Of a stretch of DNA of 64,000 bases, positions 43,270 to 51,323 are shown in pieces. Every line of letters begins with the position of its first letter. Position 1 is the stretch's first letter. The translations under genes were made by a program, and so were the position numbers. The notes beneath the pieces are model-generated. The model was not told where the DNA came from, searched no databases, and saw only the letters and a list, made by a program, of their open reading frames with translations. Origin of the DNA: Azonexaceae bacterium s22 (GTDB lineage: Bacteria; Pseudomonadota; Gammaproteobacteria; Burkholderiales; Rhodocyclaceae). Location of the stretch: the NCBI GenBank assembly GCA_016617495.1, contig WYCU01000002.1, positions 399,538 to 463,537 of the forward strand, read 5' to 3'.

Positions 43270-44537
43270 GCGATGCCCCCGCTTGCCAGCTGACGTAAAG
43301 CCTCGCGCGCAAGTTTGCCCGCAGCATTGCGTGGCAAGGCGGGTAGATGCACGATGCGGCGCGGTTGTGCGGCACCGGGCAGGCGGCTGGCACTCCATGC
43401 GCGCACGCTTGCCGGATCGGCCGGGCCGACCACCAGCGCGACGATGAGGTCGCCCCACACCCGGTCAGGCACGCCGGTAACGGCGACATCGTCGACGCCG
43501 GGACAGCCGGCGAGACAGGCTTCGACGGTCAGCGGGTGGACATTGCGGCCGCCGCTGATAAGCATGTCGTCGGCACGGCCAAGGATCGTGAGGCCGCCAT
43601 CGTTGTCGATGCACCCGAGATCGCCGGCGGTCCACCAGCCATCGGCATCCGGAGCATCGCCATCGAGATAGCCAATCATGACCTGTGGGCCGCGGATACG
43701 AATCCGGCCTTCGGGAGTCAAGCCAATTTCATGGCCCGGCATCGGCGGACCGACGGCACCCGGCTGCCAGGGGCGCTGCCCGGGAAGCCAGGTGGCGATC
43801 TGGGCGGCAGTTTCGCTCATGCCGTAGCTTGGATTGAGCGGCCATCCGGCGGCGGTGGCACGTTCATACAAGGCCGGAGCGAGGGCGGCGCCGCCGATCA
43901 GCACATGGCGCAAGCTGGCCGGCGGCTTGACACCGGTGTCGAGCAGGCGGGCCAGCATCGCCGGGACGAGGGAAAGGTGCGTGACGCCATGGCGCGCCAG
44001 ATCGGCGGCGACCGCGTCGGCCTGGAAGCCGTCGTGCAGCAAAACGGCCGCCCCGGCGTGGGCGCAGCGCCAGAGTATGGCCTGACCGCCGATATGGTAG
44101 AGCGGCAGGCAATTCAGCCAACGGTCGCCGAGGCCGAGCGTCAGCAGGCGGTTGGTGGCCTGTGCCGCGGCATCGAGTTGGCTGGCGCCGAGCATGACGC
44201 AGCGGGGATGCCCTTCGCTGCCGCTGGTGGCGATGAGGAGGGCGAGGTCCGTGGGGAGCGTCGGCGGAAAAATGACCCGATTGTCGCGGTCGACCGGAAA
44301 AAATGGCCGATTTTTAAAACCGCAGGCGTAGGCGTGGCAAGCCAGCGTGAGGCTGTCGCCGCGCACGCACAGCGGCCCGGCATCGTCGCGCAGGCCGGCT
44401 GCCAGGGAGCGGCTTTCCGCGACGAGTGCCGCAAAGCTCCAGGTCCGCTCGCCATGGCGTAAAGCCAGCGCAGCCGGCGCGGCTGCGGCGGCGGAGAGCA
44501 AGGGGCGGGCGAGGGCGGCAGGGGGCTTCATCGGCAT
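43266..44537 (-). CDS. menE: O-succinylbenzoate-CoA ligase-like AMP-binding protein
   Basis: This 423-residue adenylate-forming enzyme has A3 motif LIATSGSEGHPR, the A5-like region NPSYGMSETAAQIATW, A7 WWTAGDLG, A8 GRADDMLISGGRNVHP and A10 LPRNAAGKLAREAL. MenE activates o-succinylbenzoate. The region between about residues 70 and 95 is very short for the family, and a copy of the dispersed element there encodes PVDRDN. Starts at 44537 and 44531 are both possible. A TATAAT (minus strand, 44547-44542) lies just upstream, so a leaderless start is conceivable. Confidence 0.78.
   Translation of the reverse strand: MPMKPPAALARPLLSAAAAAPAALALRHGERTWSFAALVAESRSLAAGLRDDAGPLCVRGDSLTLACHAYACGFKNRPFFPVDRDNRVIFPPTLPTDLALLIATSGSEGHPRCVMLGASQLDAAAQATNRLLTLGLGDRWLNCLPLYHIGGQAILWRCAHAGAAVLLHDGFQADAVAADLARHGVTHLSLVPAMLARLLDTGVKPPASLRHVLIGGAALAPALYERATAAGWPLNPSYGMSETAAQIATWLPGQRPWQPGAVGPPMPGHEIGLTPEGRIRIRGPQVMIGYLDGDAPDADGWWTAGDLGCIDNDGGLTILGRADDMLISGGRNVHPLTVEACLAGCPGVDDVAVTGVPDRVWGDLIVALVVGPADPASVRAWSASRLPGAAQPRRIVHLPALPRNAAGKLAREALRQLASGGIA
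44281..44294 (+). repeat. Dispersed 14-bp element, copy l (inside menE)
   Basis: This is a perfect core on the plus strand, antisense to menE, followed by CGGAAAAAATGGCCGATTTTT. The element and flank encode the short FFPVDRDNRV segment of the protein. Confidence 0.88.
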
Positions 44538-44808
44538 TCGATTATAAGGAAGGTGGGGCAAGGGATACGCCAACGCAGATCAATAATCCCGAATCATCCT
44601 TCAGGCTGACCTGCGCGAGCGCTGGCGGTTGTTTCGCGGCGTCTTGCCGCCGCGACTGCGCGCCAATGGGGTAAGCATGGGCTTGGCGTACCGACGGCAA
44701 TGCGCTCGCAAACCGTCTCGTCATCGTCTCGTGCCCTGTTGGACCATTCCGGCTTGCCGACCTCTGCTATTCTTGCGGCTGTCTTGAGGATGTCAGGAGC
44801 AAAATCTC

Positions 44809-45192
44809 GTGTTGCCAAATCATTGGTGTGCTTCCGTCGATGCCACCATCGATCTGCGTACCGGCTGCAATCCGCTGGAACAGCATGGGCCGCAGGCCGT
44901 GGAGGTGCATGCCGACGCCTGGGCGCCGGTCGATGCCGTGGCCAATCCCCACGATATCCGTGAAGTGATCGACTACGAAGTGATCTTTCTGGCGATTCGC
45001 CGGCTCGAAAACAATCCCCACGCCATTTGCCTGGAAAGCAGCATCCTCGAAGTCATGGACACCATTTTCGCCATGCCTATCGTCACGGCGGCTTTCGTTT
45101 CCATGCACAAGCCGCACGTTTACAAGGGACAGGGAACGCCGGCGATTTCGCTTTCCCTGACCCGCGAACAATGGGAAAAGCGCCGGGGATGA
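44809..45192 (+). CDS. Dihydroneopterin-aldolase-like (T-fold) protein
   Basis: This 127-residue protein looks like a T-fold enzyme of the FolB family: a VIDYEVIFLAIRRLE segment, ESSILEVMDTIF, and a C-terminal HKPHVYKGQG in which the KP may correspond to the FolB catalytic lysine region. The start is GTG 44809 with AGGAG 9 bp upstream. It overlaps the DHFR-like gene (ATGA). A folate or pterin role is inferred from that coupling. The N-terminal part is divergent, so aldolase activity is uncertain. The 270-bp gap upstream holds no gene I can see. Confidence 0.65.
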   Translation: MLPNHWCASVDATIDLRTGCNPLEQHGPQAVEVHADAWAPVDAVANPHDIREVIDYEVIFLAIRRLENNPHAICLESSILEVMDTIFAMPIVTAAFVSMHKPHVYKGQGTPAISLSLTREQWEKRRG

Positions 45193-45701
45193 TCGCTGCC
45201 ATCGGCGCCATGGCCAGCAATGGCATCATCGGGCTCGACAACTGGCTCCCCTGGGATATTCCCGAGGAACTCGCCTATTTCGAAAAGACCGTGGCCGGCG
45301 CGGCGCTGGTCATCGGGCGTCTCACGTATGAATCCATGGACGTGGTCCCACCGGACGCTTTCATCGTCACGCGCCAGACCGATCTGGTGTTGCGCCCTGG
45401 CTGCACGGCGGTACCCACGGTGGAAGCCGGGCTGCGCGCCGCTGTGGCCACCGGCAAACCGGTGTTCGCAATTGGCGGTGCGGCGATCTATGCCGCCGCA
45501 TGGCCATATTGCGATTATTTTTACCTCACCCGAATTGAAATGCCTTTTGCCGGCGACACCCGCTTTCCGGAAACGATCCCGCTTGAGCGCTGGCGAATCG
45601 AATCCGAACAGCAGGCATGGCTGCGCGAACGAAAAACCGGCCAGGAAGTGCTGTGCCGCTTTTTAGTGTATGCCCAGGAAAACCCGCTTCCGCTCCCCTG
45701 A
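45189..45701 (+). CDS. Dihydrofolate-reductase-family protein, divergent
   Basis: This 170-residue protein aligns with DHFR from the N-terminus (MIAAIGAMASNGIIGLDNWLPW) through VIGRLTYESM, VFAIGGAAIY and GDTRFPE. The acidic active-site residue equivalent to Asp27 is Glu, as in vertebrate DHFR. The PLPGR segment that carries the folate-binding Arg57 is missing, replaced by DVVPPDAF. It could be a folate-route DHFR with altered binding or a reductase of another pterin. It is coupled to the FolB-like gene. Confidence 0.8.
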   Translation: MIAAIGAMASNGIIGLDNWLPWDIPEELAYFEKTVAGAALVIGRLTYESMDVVPPDAFIVTRQTDLVLRPGCTAVPTVEAGLRAAVATGKPVFAIGGAAIYAAAWPYCDYFYLTRIEMPFAGDTRFPETIPLERWRIESEQQAWLRERKTGQEVLCRFLVYAQENPLPLP

Positions 45702-45923
45702 AGTTTTTGCTGCCAAGTGTTAAAAAACTGGCAAACCTTATGGTTTCACTAGTTTCTTGGCCGCCTATTTGTAGCGCATAATTTCCTTGGCTATGCGAAT
45801 CGCATAGCGTCCGGCCTGCATCGTGATGTGTTCCGGATAGGGAGCTTGGCGTTTTTGCGCCATGCATAAAAATAGACGCGCTGGCATGCCAAATGCCAAG
45901 CGGGGCACGACAGCGAAACGCGC

Positions 45924-46772
45924 ATGCCCATGACAGAAAAGAATCGCATGAGATTCGAGAAACAACGTCGGTTTGGGGCTGCTCTGGCCTTGGCTTGGGC
46001 GCTGCCGCTCAATTTTCCCGATTCGTTGCAGCGGATGGGCTACCTGAAACGGGTCGAGGACGGCCAGGCTTTGTTCGAGTCGCGCTGCCGCAGCCATGCG
46101 GGGATTCGCATCTACAAGACGGTGCCGGAAGTGGACGGCGTGTTGTTGCTCAAGGTGCGGCCGCCCCGTGGGGAACGGGAGCTTTCCGATCCACAGTGGC
46201 CGGGGGCGGCGTTTGGGCGGGAATATACCGGGGAGGCTTATATTGCCTCTTTCCTTGGTTACGAGCATCCGGTCGGCGGGCGCCGCATCAGCGAACGCAG
46301 GCGCGGCATGGTGACCAACGTCTGGAGTGCGGAAGCGCTGCCCGGCTATCGTTGGGTCGAAACCGTGGATGGAACAGGCATGGCGCGTACCCGCCATGTG
46401 TTGCGCGAACGCAGCGTGATGCGGGTGCCGATTGGCCGTTTCGGTGAGGAGCGCCTTCTCGCCAGCACCAGCAAGGTGCTGGAATCTGCGCCTTCCTCCT
46501 TGCCACGACCGCGCTACGGGGTGACGTTTGAAGACCATGTCATCCCCGAAGAGCGGGCGCTCTGGGTAGCCAGCAGTACGGTCAAGGTCATCGATCTGAA
46601 AACCAACGAACTGCTCGGCGAGATGACGCGCTATGCCGTGAGCTACCTGCAGTCGCGGTATTCGTCGGCGTGGCTCAATCATTCCACCTGCCCGGAGGTG
46701 GATGTCAACGGCGATCAGGCGAGCACCCGCCAATTCGTGGACCGCGTACTGATTCCGCTGCGTACCGGCTGA
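45924..46772 (+). CDS. Unknown protein, possibly exported
   Basis: This 282-residue protein has a weakly hydrophobic N-terminal stretch (FGAALALAWALPLNF) that may be a signal peptide, mostly if the start is ATG 45948 (MRFEKQRRF). The rest is mixed alpha/beta with many Arg and Glu and no motif I recognise. It contains two Cys (SRCRSHAG and HSTCPEVD) that could pair in the periplasm. It stands alone, with a 222-bp gap upstream (nothing recognised) and the dispersed element after it. Confidence 0.7.
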   Translation: MPMTEKNRMRFEKQRRFGAALALAWALPLNFPDSLQRMGYLKRVEDGQALFESRCRSHAGIRIYKTVPEVDGVLLLKVRPPRGERELSDPQWPGAAFGREYTGEAYIASFLGYEHPVGGRRISERRRGMVTNVWSAEALPGYRWVETVDGTGMARTRHVLRERSVMRVPIGRFGEERLLASTSKVLESAPSSLPRPRYGVTFEDHVIPEERALWVASSTVKVIDLKTNELLGEMTRYAVSYLQSRYSSAWLNHSTCPEVDVNGDQASTRQFVDRVLIPLRTG

Positions 46773-46789
46773 GTCGTGCGTCCGGCCGT

Positions 46790-46803
46790 TTGTCGCGGTC
46801 GAC
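46790..46803 (+). repeat. Dispersed 14-bp element, copy m
   Basis: This is a perfect core 17 bp after the stop of the unknown gene and in the same orientation, followed by CGAAAAAAATGCCCC. Confidence 0.9.
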
Positions 46804-46835
46804 CGAAAAAAATGCCCCAATTTCAAACACAAGGC

Positions 46836-46864
46836 TTGCAGTACGACCGTGCCTTGATTATGAT
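46836..46864 (+). promoter_or_regulatory. Promoter of the PsrA-like regulator gene
   Basis: TTGCAG (46836-46841) and TATGAT (46859-46864) are spaced by 17 bp. The operator-like palindrome begins at the next base, so a bound repressor would cover the transcription start. Confidence 0.7.
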
Positions 46865-46880
46865 TTAAACGAACGTATGA
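46865..46880. promoter_or_regulatory. PsrA-type operator, regulator promoter
   Basis: TTAAACGAACGTATGA fits an imperfect TCAAAC-N4-GTTTGA pattern. It sits at the expected start of transcription, consistent with autorepression. It is the weakest of the three sites. Confidence 0.55.
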
Positions 46881-46909
46881 ATTATCACCCGGGAAGAAAG
46901 GTGACCCCA

Positions 46910-47596
46910 ATGGCTGAAACACGTAATAACGTAACCCGCGAACGCATTCTCGACGCCGCCGAGCGCCTGTTCATGGCGCATGGCTACGAGGGGACGTCAA
47001 TGCGTCAGATCACCGGCGAGGCCAACGTCAATCTGGCCGCCGTGAATTACCACTTCGGTTCCAAGGAAGCGCTGATGCAGGAAGTGTTCCGCCGGCGGCT
47101 GGATTGGCTGAACGAAGAGCGCATGCGCGTGCTCGACCGCCTCGAACGCGAAGCTGGCGATCAGCCGGTCAAGCCCTCAGCCATCGTCGATGCCTTTTTT
47201 GGCACCTTGCTGCGCATGGCCGACGACGAACAGCGCGGCGGCATGACCTTCCTGCGCCTGCTCGGGCGCACGCTGACCGAACCGACCGAATTCATCCGTG
47301 CCTTCCTGGCGCATGAGTACAAGGAAGTGATGGATCGCTACAAAGGCGCGTTGTTCCGTGCGCTGCCGGAGGTGCCCAAGGCCGAAATCGTCTGGCGTTT
47401 CCATTTCATGCTCGGCGCCACCTCTTACGCCATTGCCGGGACGGATGCCCTGCGCGTGGTGACAGACTGGCAGATCGAAGCCGAGGATTCCGTGGATCGG
47501 CTCGACCGCATGGTGCCGCGCCTGATGGCCTTCCTGATCGGCGGTTTGCGCGCGCCCATCCCGCAGTTTCGCGAACCCTCGGGCGAGGGCGGTTAA
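46910..47596 (+). CDS. TetR-family regulator of beta-oxidation (PsrA/FadP-like)
   Basis: This 228-residue repressor has an N-terminal TetR helix-turn-helix (RERILDAAERLFMAHGYEGTSMRQI and GEANVNLAAVNYHFGSKEALMQEVF). Its ligand domain contains WRFHFMLGA, matching Pseudomonas PsrA, which senses long-chain acyl-CoA or fatty acids. The start 46910 was preferred over ATG 46877 because the latter would fall within a few bases of the predicted transcription start. It heads the beta-oxidation operon. Confidence 0.87.
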   Translation: MAETRNNVTRERILDAAERLFMAHGYEGTSMRQITGEANVNLAAVNYHFGSKEALMQEVFRRRLDWLNEERMRVLDRLEREAGDQPVKPSAIVDAFFGTLLRMADDEQRGGMTFLRLLGRTLTEPTEFIRAFLAHEYKEVMDRYKGALFRALPEVPKAEIVWRFHFMLGATSYAIAGTDALRVVTDWQIEAEDSVDRLDRMVPRLMAFLIGGLRAPIPQFREPSGEGG

Positions 47597-47653
47597 ACCG
47601 CCAGCGCCTGCCGGATTCAACACATACCAATAAGACCATTAAGGAGACACAGC

Positions 47654-50008
47654 ATGTTCCAAAGTTTCATCCCTCTGCTCGGGGTTGTCGCCCTGGCGGC
47701 TTTGGTCGGGTTGCTCGTGGTGCGGCCATTGCGTCGCGCGGCGATCACCCGACCCATTTTTTCCGCCTATCGCAAGGTTTTGCCCCAGATGTCCGACACC
47801 GAGCGCGATGCGCTCGAAGCCGGCACGGTCTGGTGGGAAGGCGAGTTGTTCCGCGGCAAGCCGGATTGGCAGAAGCTGCACGCCTATCCCCAGCCGAAGC
47901 TGACCCCCGAAGAGCAGTCCTTCATGGATAACGAGGTCGAGGCGGCCTGCCGCCTGGTTGATGACTGGCAGGTCACCCACGAACTCTACGATCTGCCCCA
48001 CGAAGCCTGGCGTTACATCAAGGACAAGGGCTTCCTCGGGATGATCATTCCGAAGAAATACGGCGGCCTGGAATTTTCCGCCTACGCCCATTCCCAGGTG
48101 GTGACCAAGCTCTCCACGCGGTCCTCCGCCTTGTCGGTCTCGGTGATGGTGCCGAACTCCCTCGGCCCGGCCGAACTGCTGCTGCATTACGGCACCGAAG
48201 AACAGAAGAATCATTACCTGCCGCGCCTGGCCAAGGGCATCGAGATTCCCGCATTTGCCTTGACCAGCCCGTGGGCCGGTTCCGATGCCGCGTCGATTCC
48301 CGATGCCGGCGTCGTCTGCAAAGGCATGTACCAGGGCAAGGAAGTGCTCGGCATGCGCGTTTCCTTCGACAAGCGTTACATCACGCTGGCGCCGGTGTGC
48401 ACGGTGTTCGGTCTGGCTTTCCACCTTTACGATCCGGATGGCCTGCTGGGCGACAAGAAGCACATCGGCATTACCTGCGCGCTGGTGCCTTACGATCACC
48501 CGGGTGTCGATACCGGCCGCCGCCACTTCCCGCTCAACGCCATGTTCATGAATGGCCCGGTGCGCGGCAAGGACGTGTTCATGCCGCTCGAATTCATCAT
48601 CGGCGGGCCGAAGATGGCCGGGCAGGGCTGGCGCATGCTCATGGAGTGTCTGGCTGCCGGACGCTCCATCTCGCTACCCTCGTCGAATACCGGCATGGCG
48701 CAGATGACGGCGCGTGCCGTCGGCGCCTACGCCCGCGTGCGCAGCCAGTTCAAGATGGCGGTCGGCAAGTTCGAAGGCGTTGAAGAAGCGCTGACCCGCA
48801 TCGGCGCCTACACCTACATGATGGACGCGGTACGCACCATGACTGCCGGCGCAGTCGATCTCGGCGAAAAGCCCTCGGTCGTTTCGGCCATCGCCAAGTA
48901 CCACGTCACCGAGCGCGCCCGTCAGGTGGTCAATGACGGCATGGACGTGATCGGCGGCAAGGGCATCTGTCTTGGCCCCTCCAACTTCCTTGGCCGCGCC
49001 TACCAGCAGGTGCCCATCGGCATCACCGTCGAAGGCGCCAACATCCTGACGCGCTCGCTCATTATCTTCGGGCAGGGCGCCATTCGCTGCCATCCTTATC
49101 TGCTCCCCGAGATGCAGGCTGCGCAAAACCCGGATACCAGGCGTGGGCTGGTCGATTTTGACAAGGCCTTGTTCGGCCACATCGGCTTCACCGTCAAGAA
49201 CGGCCTGCGCGCCTTGTGGCTGGGCCTGACCGGCTCCCATTTTGCGGGTGTGAATACCGACGTGGCGCCGGAAATGAAGCGTTACTACCAGCAACTCACG
49301 CGTTTTTCTGCGGCCTTTGCCTTCCTTTCCGACGTGTCCTTGCTGGTCCTCGGCGGCAGCGTCAAACGTCGCGAAAAGCTCTCCGCCCGCCTCGGCGACA
49401 TCCTCGCCCAGATGTACCTCATTTCCTGCACCCTCAAGCGCTACGAAGCCGAAGGCCGCCAGAAGGAGGATGCACCGCTTGCCCACTGGGCGATCTGGGA
49501 CGCCATGTACAAGGCCCAGCAGGCATTCGATGGCGTGATCGCCAACTTCCCGGTGCGCTTCATCGCGGCAGTCGTCAATCGCATCATCTTCCCGTGGGGC
49601 CATCCGTACATCGTGCCCTCGGACGCAGTGGGCCATCGCGTGGCCAAGGCGCTCATTGCCCCTTCCGCCACCCGCGACCGCTTGACTGCCGAATGCTTCG
49701 TGCCGCTGGTCGAAGAAGAGCCAGTCGGCGCCATCGAACTGGCCTTGCAGGCGACGCTGGCGGCCGAGCCCATCGAGGCCAAGATCCGCGAGGCGGAAAA
49801 GGCCGGGCGTTTCGAGGGCAATCCGCGTGCCAACGTGCGCGACATTGCCACGGTGGCTGCCGAATGCGGTGTCATCAGCGCCGCCGAAGCCGAGATCATG
49901 CGTCGGCGCAATCACCTGCGCGACATCGTCGTCCGCGTCGACGATTTCCCATTCGACTACAACGTGGCCACGGCCAACAAGCCGGCCGTGAGCCGCATGG
50001 CGGCCTGA
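47654..50008 (+). CDS. fadE: Acyl-CoA dehydrogenase FadE
   Basis: This 784-residue flavoenzyme performs the first oxidation of beta-oxidation. An N-terminal membrane helix (VVALAALVGLLVVRPL) precedes the acyl-CoA dehydrogenase core (about 80-500). Recognisable motifs are FALTSPWAGSD, GGKGICLGPSN and VEGANILTRSLIIFGQGAIR, which holds the region of the catalytic Glu. The FadE-specific C-terminal domain follows. AAGGAGA precedes the ATG. It is 57 bp downstream of the regulator and probably in its transcript. Confidence 0.95.
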   Translation: MFQSFIPLLGVVALAALVGLLVVRPLRRAAITRPIFSAYRKVLPQMSDTERDALEAGTVWWEGELFRGKPDWQKLHAYPQPKLTPEEQSFMDNEVEAACRLVDDWQVTHELYDLPHEAWRYIKDKGFLGMIIPKKYGGLEFSAYAHSQVVTKLSTRSSALSVSVMVPNSLGPAELLLHYGTEEQKNHYLPRLAKGIEIPAFALTSPWAGSDAASIPDAGVVCKGMYQGKEVLGMRVSFDKRYITLAPVCTVFGLAFHLYDPDGLLGDKKHIGITCALVPYDHPGVDTGRRHFPLNAMFMNGPVRGKDVFMPLEFIIGGPKMAGQGWRMLMECLAAGRSISLPSSNTGMAQMTARAVGAYARVRSQFKMAVGKFEGVEEALTRIGAYTYMMDAVRTMTAGAVDLGEKPSVVSAIAKYHVTERARQVVNDGMDVIGGKGICLGPSNFLGRAYQQVPIGITVEGANILTRSLIIFGQGAIRCHPYLLPEMQAAQNPDTRRGLVDFDKALFGHIGFTVKNGLRALWLGLTGSHFAGVNTDVAPEMKRYYQQLTRFSAAFAFLSDVSLLVLGGSVKRREKLSARLGDILAQMYLISCTLKRYEAEGRQKEDAPLAHWAIWDAMYKAQQAFDGVIANFPVRFIAAVVNRIIFPWGHPYIVPSDAVGHRVAKALIAPSATRDRLTAECFVPLVEEEPVGAIELALQATLAAEPIEAKIREAEKAGRFEGNPRANVRDIATVAAECGVISAAEAEIMRRRNHLRDIVVRVDDFPFDYNVATANKPAVSRMAA

Positions 50009-50015
50009 ACGGGGA

Positions 50016-50029
50016 TTGTCGCGGTCAAC
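50016..50029 (+). repeat. Dispersed element, copy n
   Basis: TTGTCGCGGTCAAC has one mismatch. It lies between the fadE stop and the thiolase start and its A-rich flank (GGGTAAAAAACG) ends at the thiolase ATG. Confidence 0.85.
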
Positions 50030-50041
50030 GGGTAAAAAACG

Positions 50042-51322
50042 ATGAAAACCATATATGTCGTCGACGGCGCTCGCACGCCGTTTCTCAAAGCGCAGAAAGG
50101 GCCGGGGCCGTTCGCGGCCTCCGATCTCGCCACCCAGGCTGGGCGCGCCTTGCTGCTGCGTCAGCCCTTCGCGCCGAGCGATCTCGACGAGGTCATCCTC
50201 GGCTGCGCGGCGCCTTCGCCGGATGAAACCAACATCGGCCGTATGGTCGCCTTGCGCCTCGGTTGCGGCAAAAAAGTGCCGGGCTGGACGGTGATGCGCA
50301 ATTGCGCCTCCGGCATGCAGGCTATCGATTCCGCCATCGCCAACATCCAGTGCAGTCGTTCGCAACTGGTGCTGGCCGGCGGCGTCGATGCGCTGTCGCG
50401 CGCACCCTTGCTTTATTCGGATGCCATGGTGCGCTGGTTCGCCGGCATGATGAGTCTGCGCACCGCCGGGCAGAAAGTCCGCCATTTCCTGAAACTGCGT
50501 CCGGCCATGCTGCTGACGCCGGTCGTGGGCCTGATGAAAGGCCTGACCGATCCGGTCGTTGGCCTGTTGATGGGCCAGACGGCCGAGAACCTGGCGTGGA
50601 AGTTTGGCATTTCCCGCCGCGAGATGGACGAATTCGCCGTGCAAAGCCATCTGCGTGCCTTTGCCGCCCGGCAGGCCGGCCACCTCGATGAAATCGTCCC
50701 GCTGGTCGATGGCAACGGCAAGGTCTATGCGGAAGACGATGGGGTGCGCGCCGACGCCACGCTGGAAGGCATGGCCAAGCCCAAGCCTTTCTTCGACAAG
50801 AAGTACGGCAACATCACCGCCGCCAACAGTTCGCAAATCACCGACGGTGCCGCCTGGGTGTTGCTGGCTTCGGAAGAGGCCGTCCAGCAATGGGGCCTCA
50901 AGCCCATCGGCAAGATCGTCGACAGCCAGTGGTCGGGCCTGGAGCCGGAACAGATGGGGCTCGGGCCGGTGCATGCCTCGACGCCCATCCTCCAGCGCCA
51001 CGGCCTGAGTCTCGCCGATGTCGATTACTGGGAGCTGAACGAAGCCTTTGCGGCGCAAGTGCTCGGTTGCCTCGCCGCCTGGCAGGATGACAGCTACTGC
51101 CGAGAACAACTCGGTTTGTCGGGCGCCTTCGGCAGCATCGACGAAAGCCGTCTCAACGTCGACGGCGGTGCGGTGTCCATCGGGCATCCGGTCGGCGCCT
51201 CCGGGGCGCGCATCGTGCTCCATCTGCTGCATGTCCTGCGCCGGAACCAGGCCAAGCGCGGCATGGCCACCATCTGTATCGGTGGCGGCCTCGGCGGCGC
51301 GATGTTGGTGGAGGCCTGCTGA
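50042..51322 (+). CDS. Acetyl-CoA acyltransferase (3-ketoacyl-CoA thiolase, FadI-like)
   Basis: This 426-residue thiolase cleaves 3-ketoacyl-CoA. The acyl-accepting Cys is in MRNCASGMQAIDSA, the catalytic His in GHPVGASGARI and the second Cys in CIGGGLGGAM. NEAFAAQVLGC is also present. Its length and sequence are nearer FadI than FadA. It lies in the fadE operon two bases before degV. It probably pairs with the FadJ-type enzyme two genes downstream. Confidence 0.93.
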   Translation: MKTIYVVDGARTPFLKAQKGPGPFAASDLATQAGRALLLRQPFAPSDLDEVILGCAAPSPDETNIGRMVALRLGCGKKVPGWTVMRNCASGMQAIDSAIANIQCSRSQLVLAGGVDALSRAPLLYSDAMVRWFAGMMSLRTAGQKVRHFLKLRPAMLLTPVVGLMKGLTDPVVGLLMGQTAENLAWKFGISRREMDEFAVQSHLRAFAARQAGHLDEIVPLVDGNGKVYAEDDGVRADATLEGMAKPKPFFDKKYGNITAANSSQITDGAAWVLLASEEAVQQWGLKPIGKIVDSQWSGLEPEQMGLGPVHASTPILQRHGLSLADVDYWELNEAFAAQVLGCLAAWQDDSYCREQLGLSGAFGSIDESRLNVDGGAVSIGHPVGASGARIVLHLLHVLRRNQAKRGMATICIGGGLGGAMLVEAC

Positions 51323-51323
51323 C

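Noticed and set aside
44635-44654. Hairpin in the gap before the FolB-like gene
   Set aside because: CGCGGCG and CGCCGCG can pair, but there is no T-run and such GC palindromes are common in this DNA. No function could be supported.
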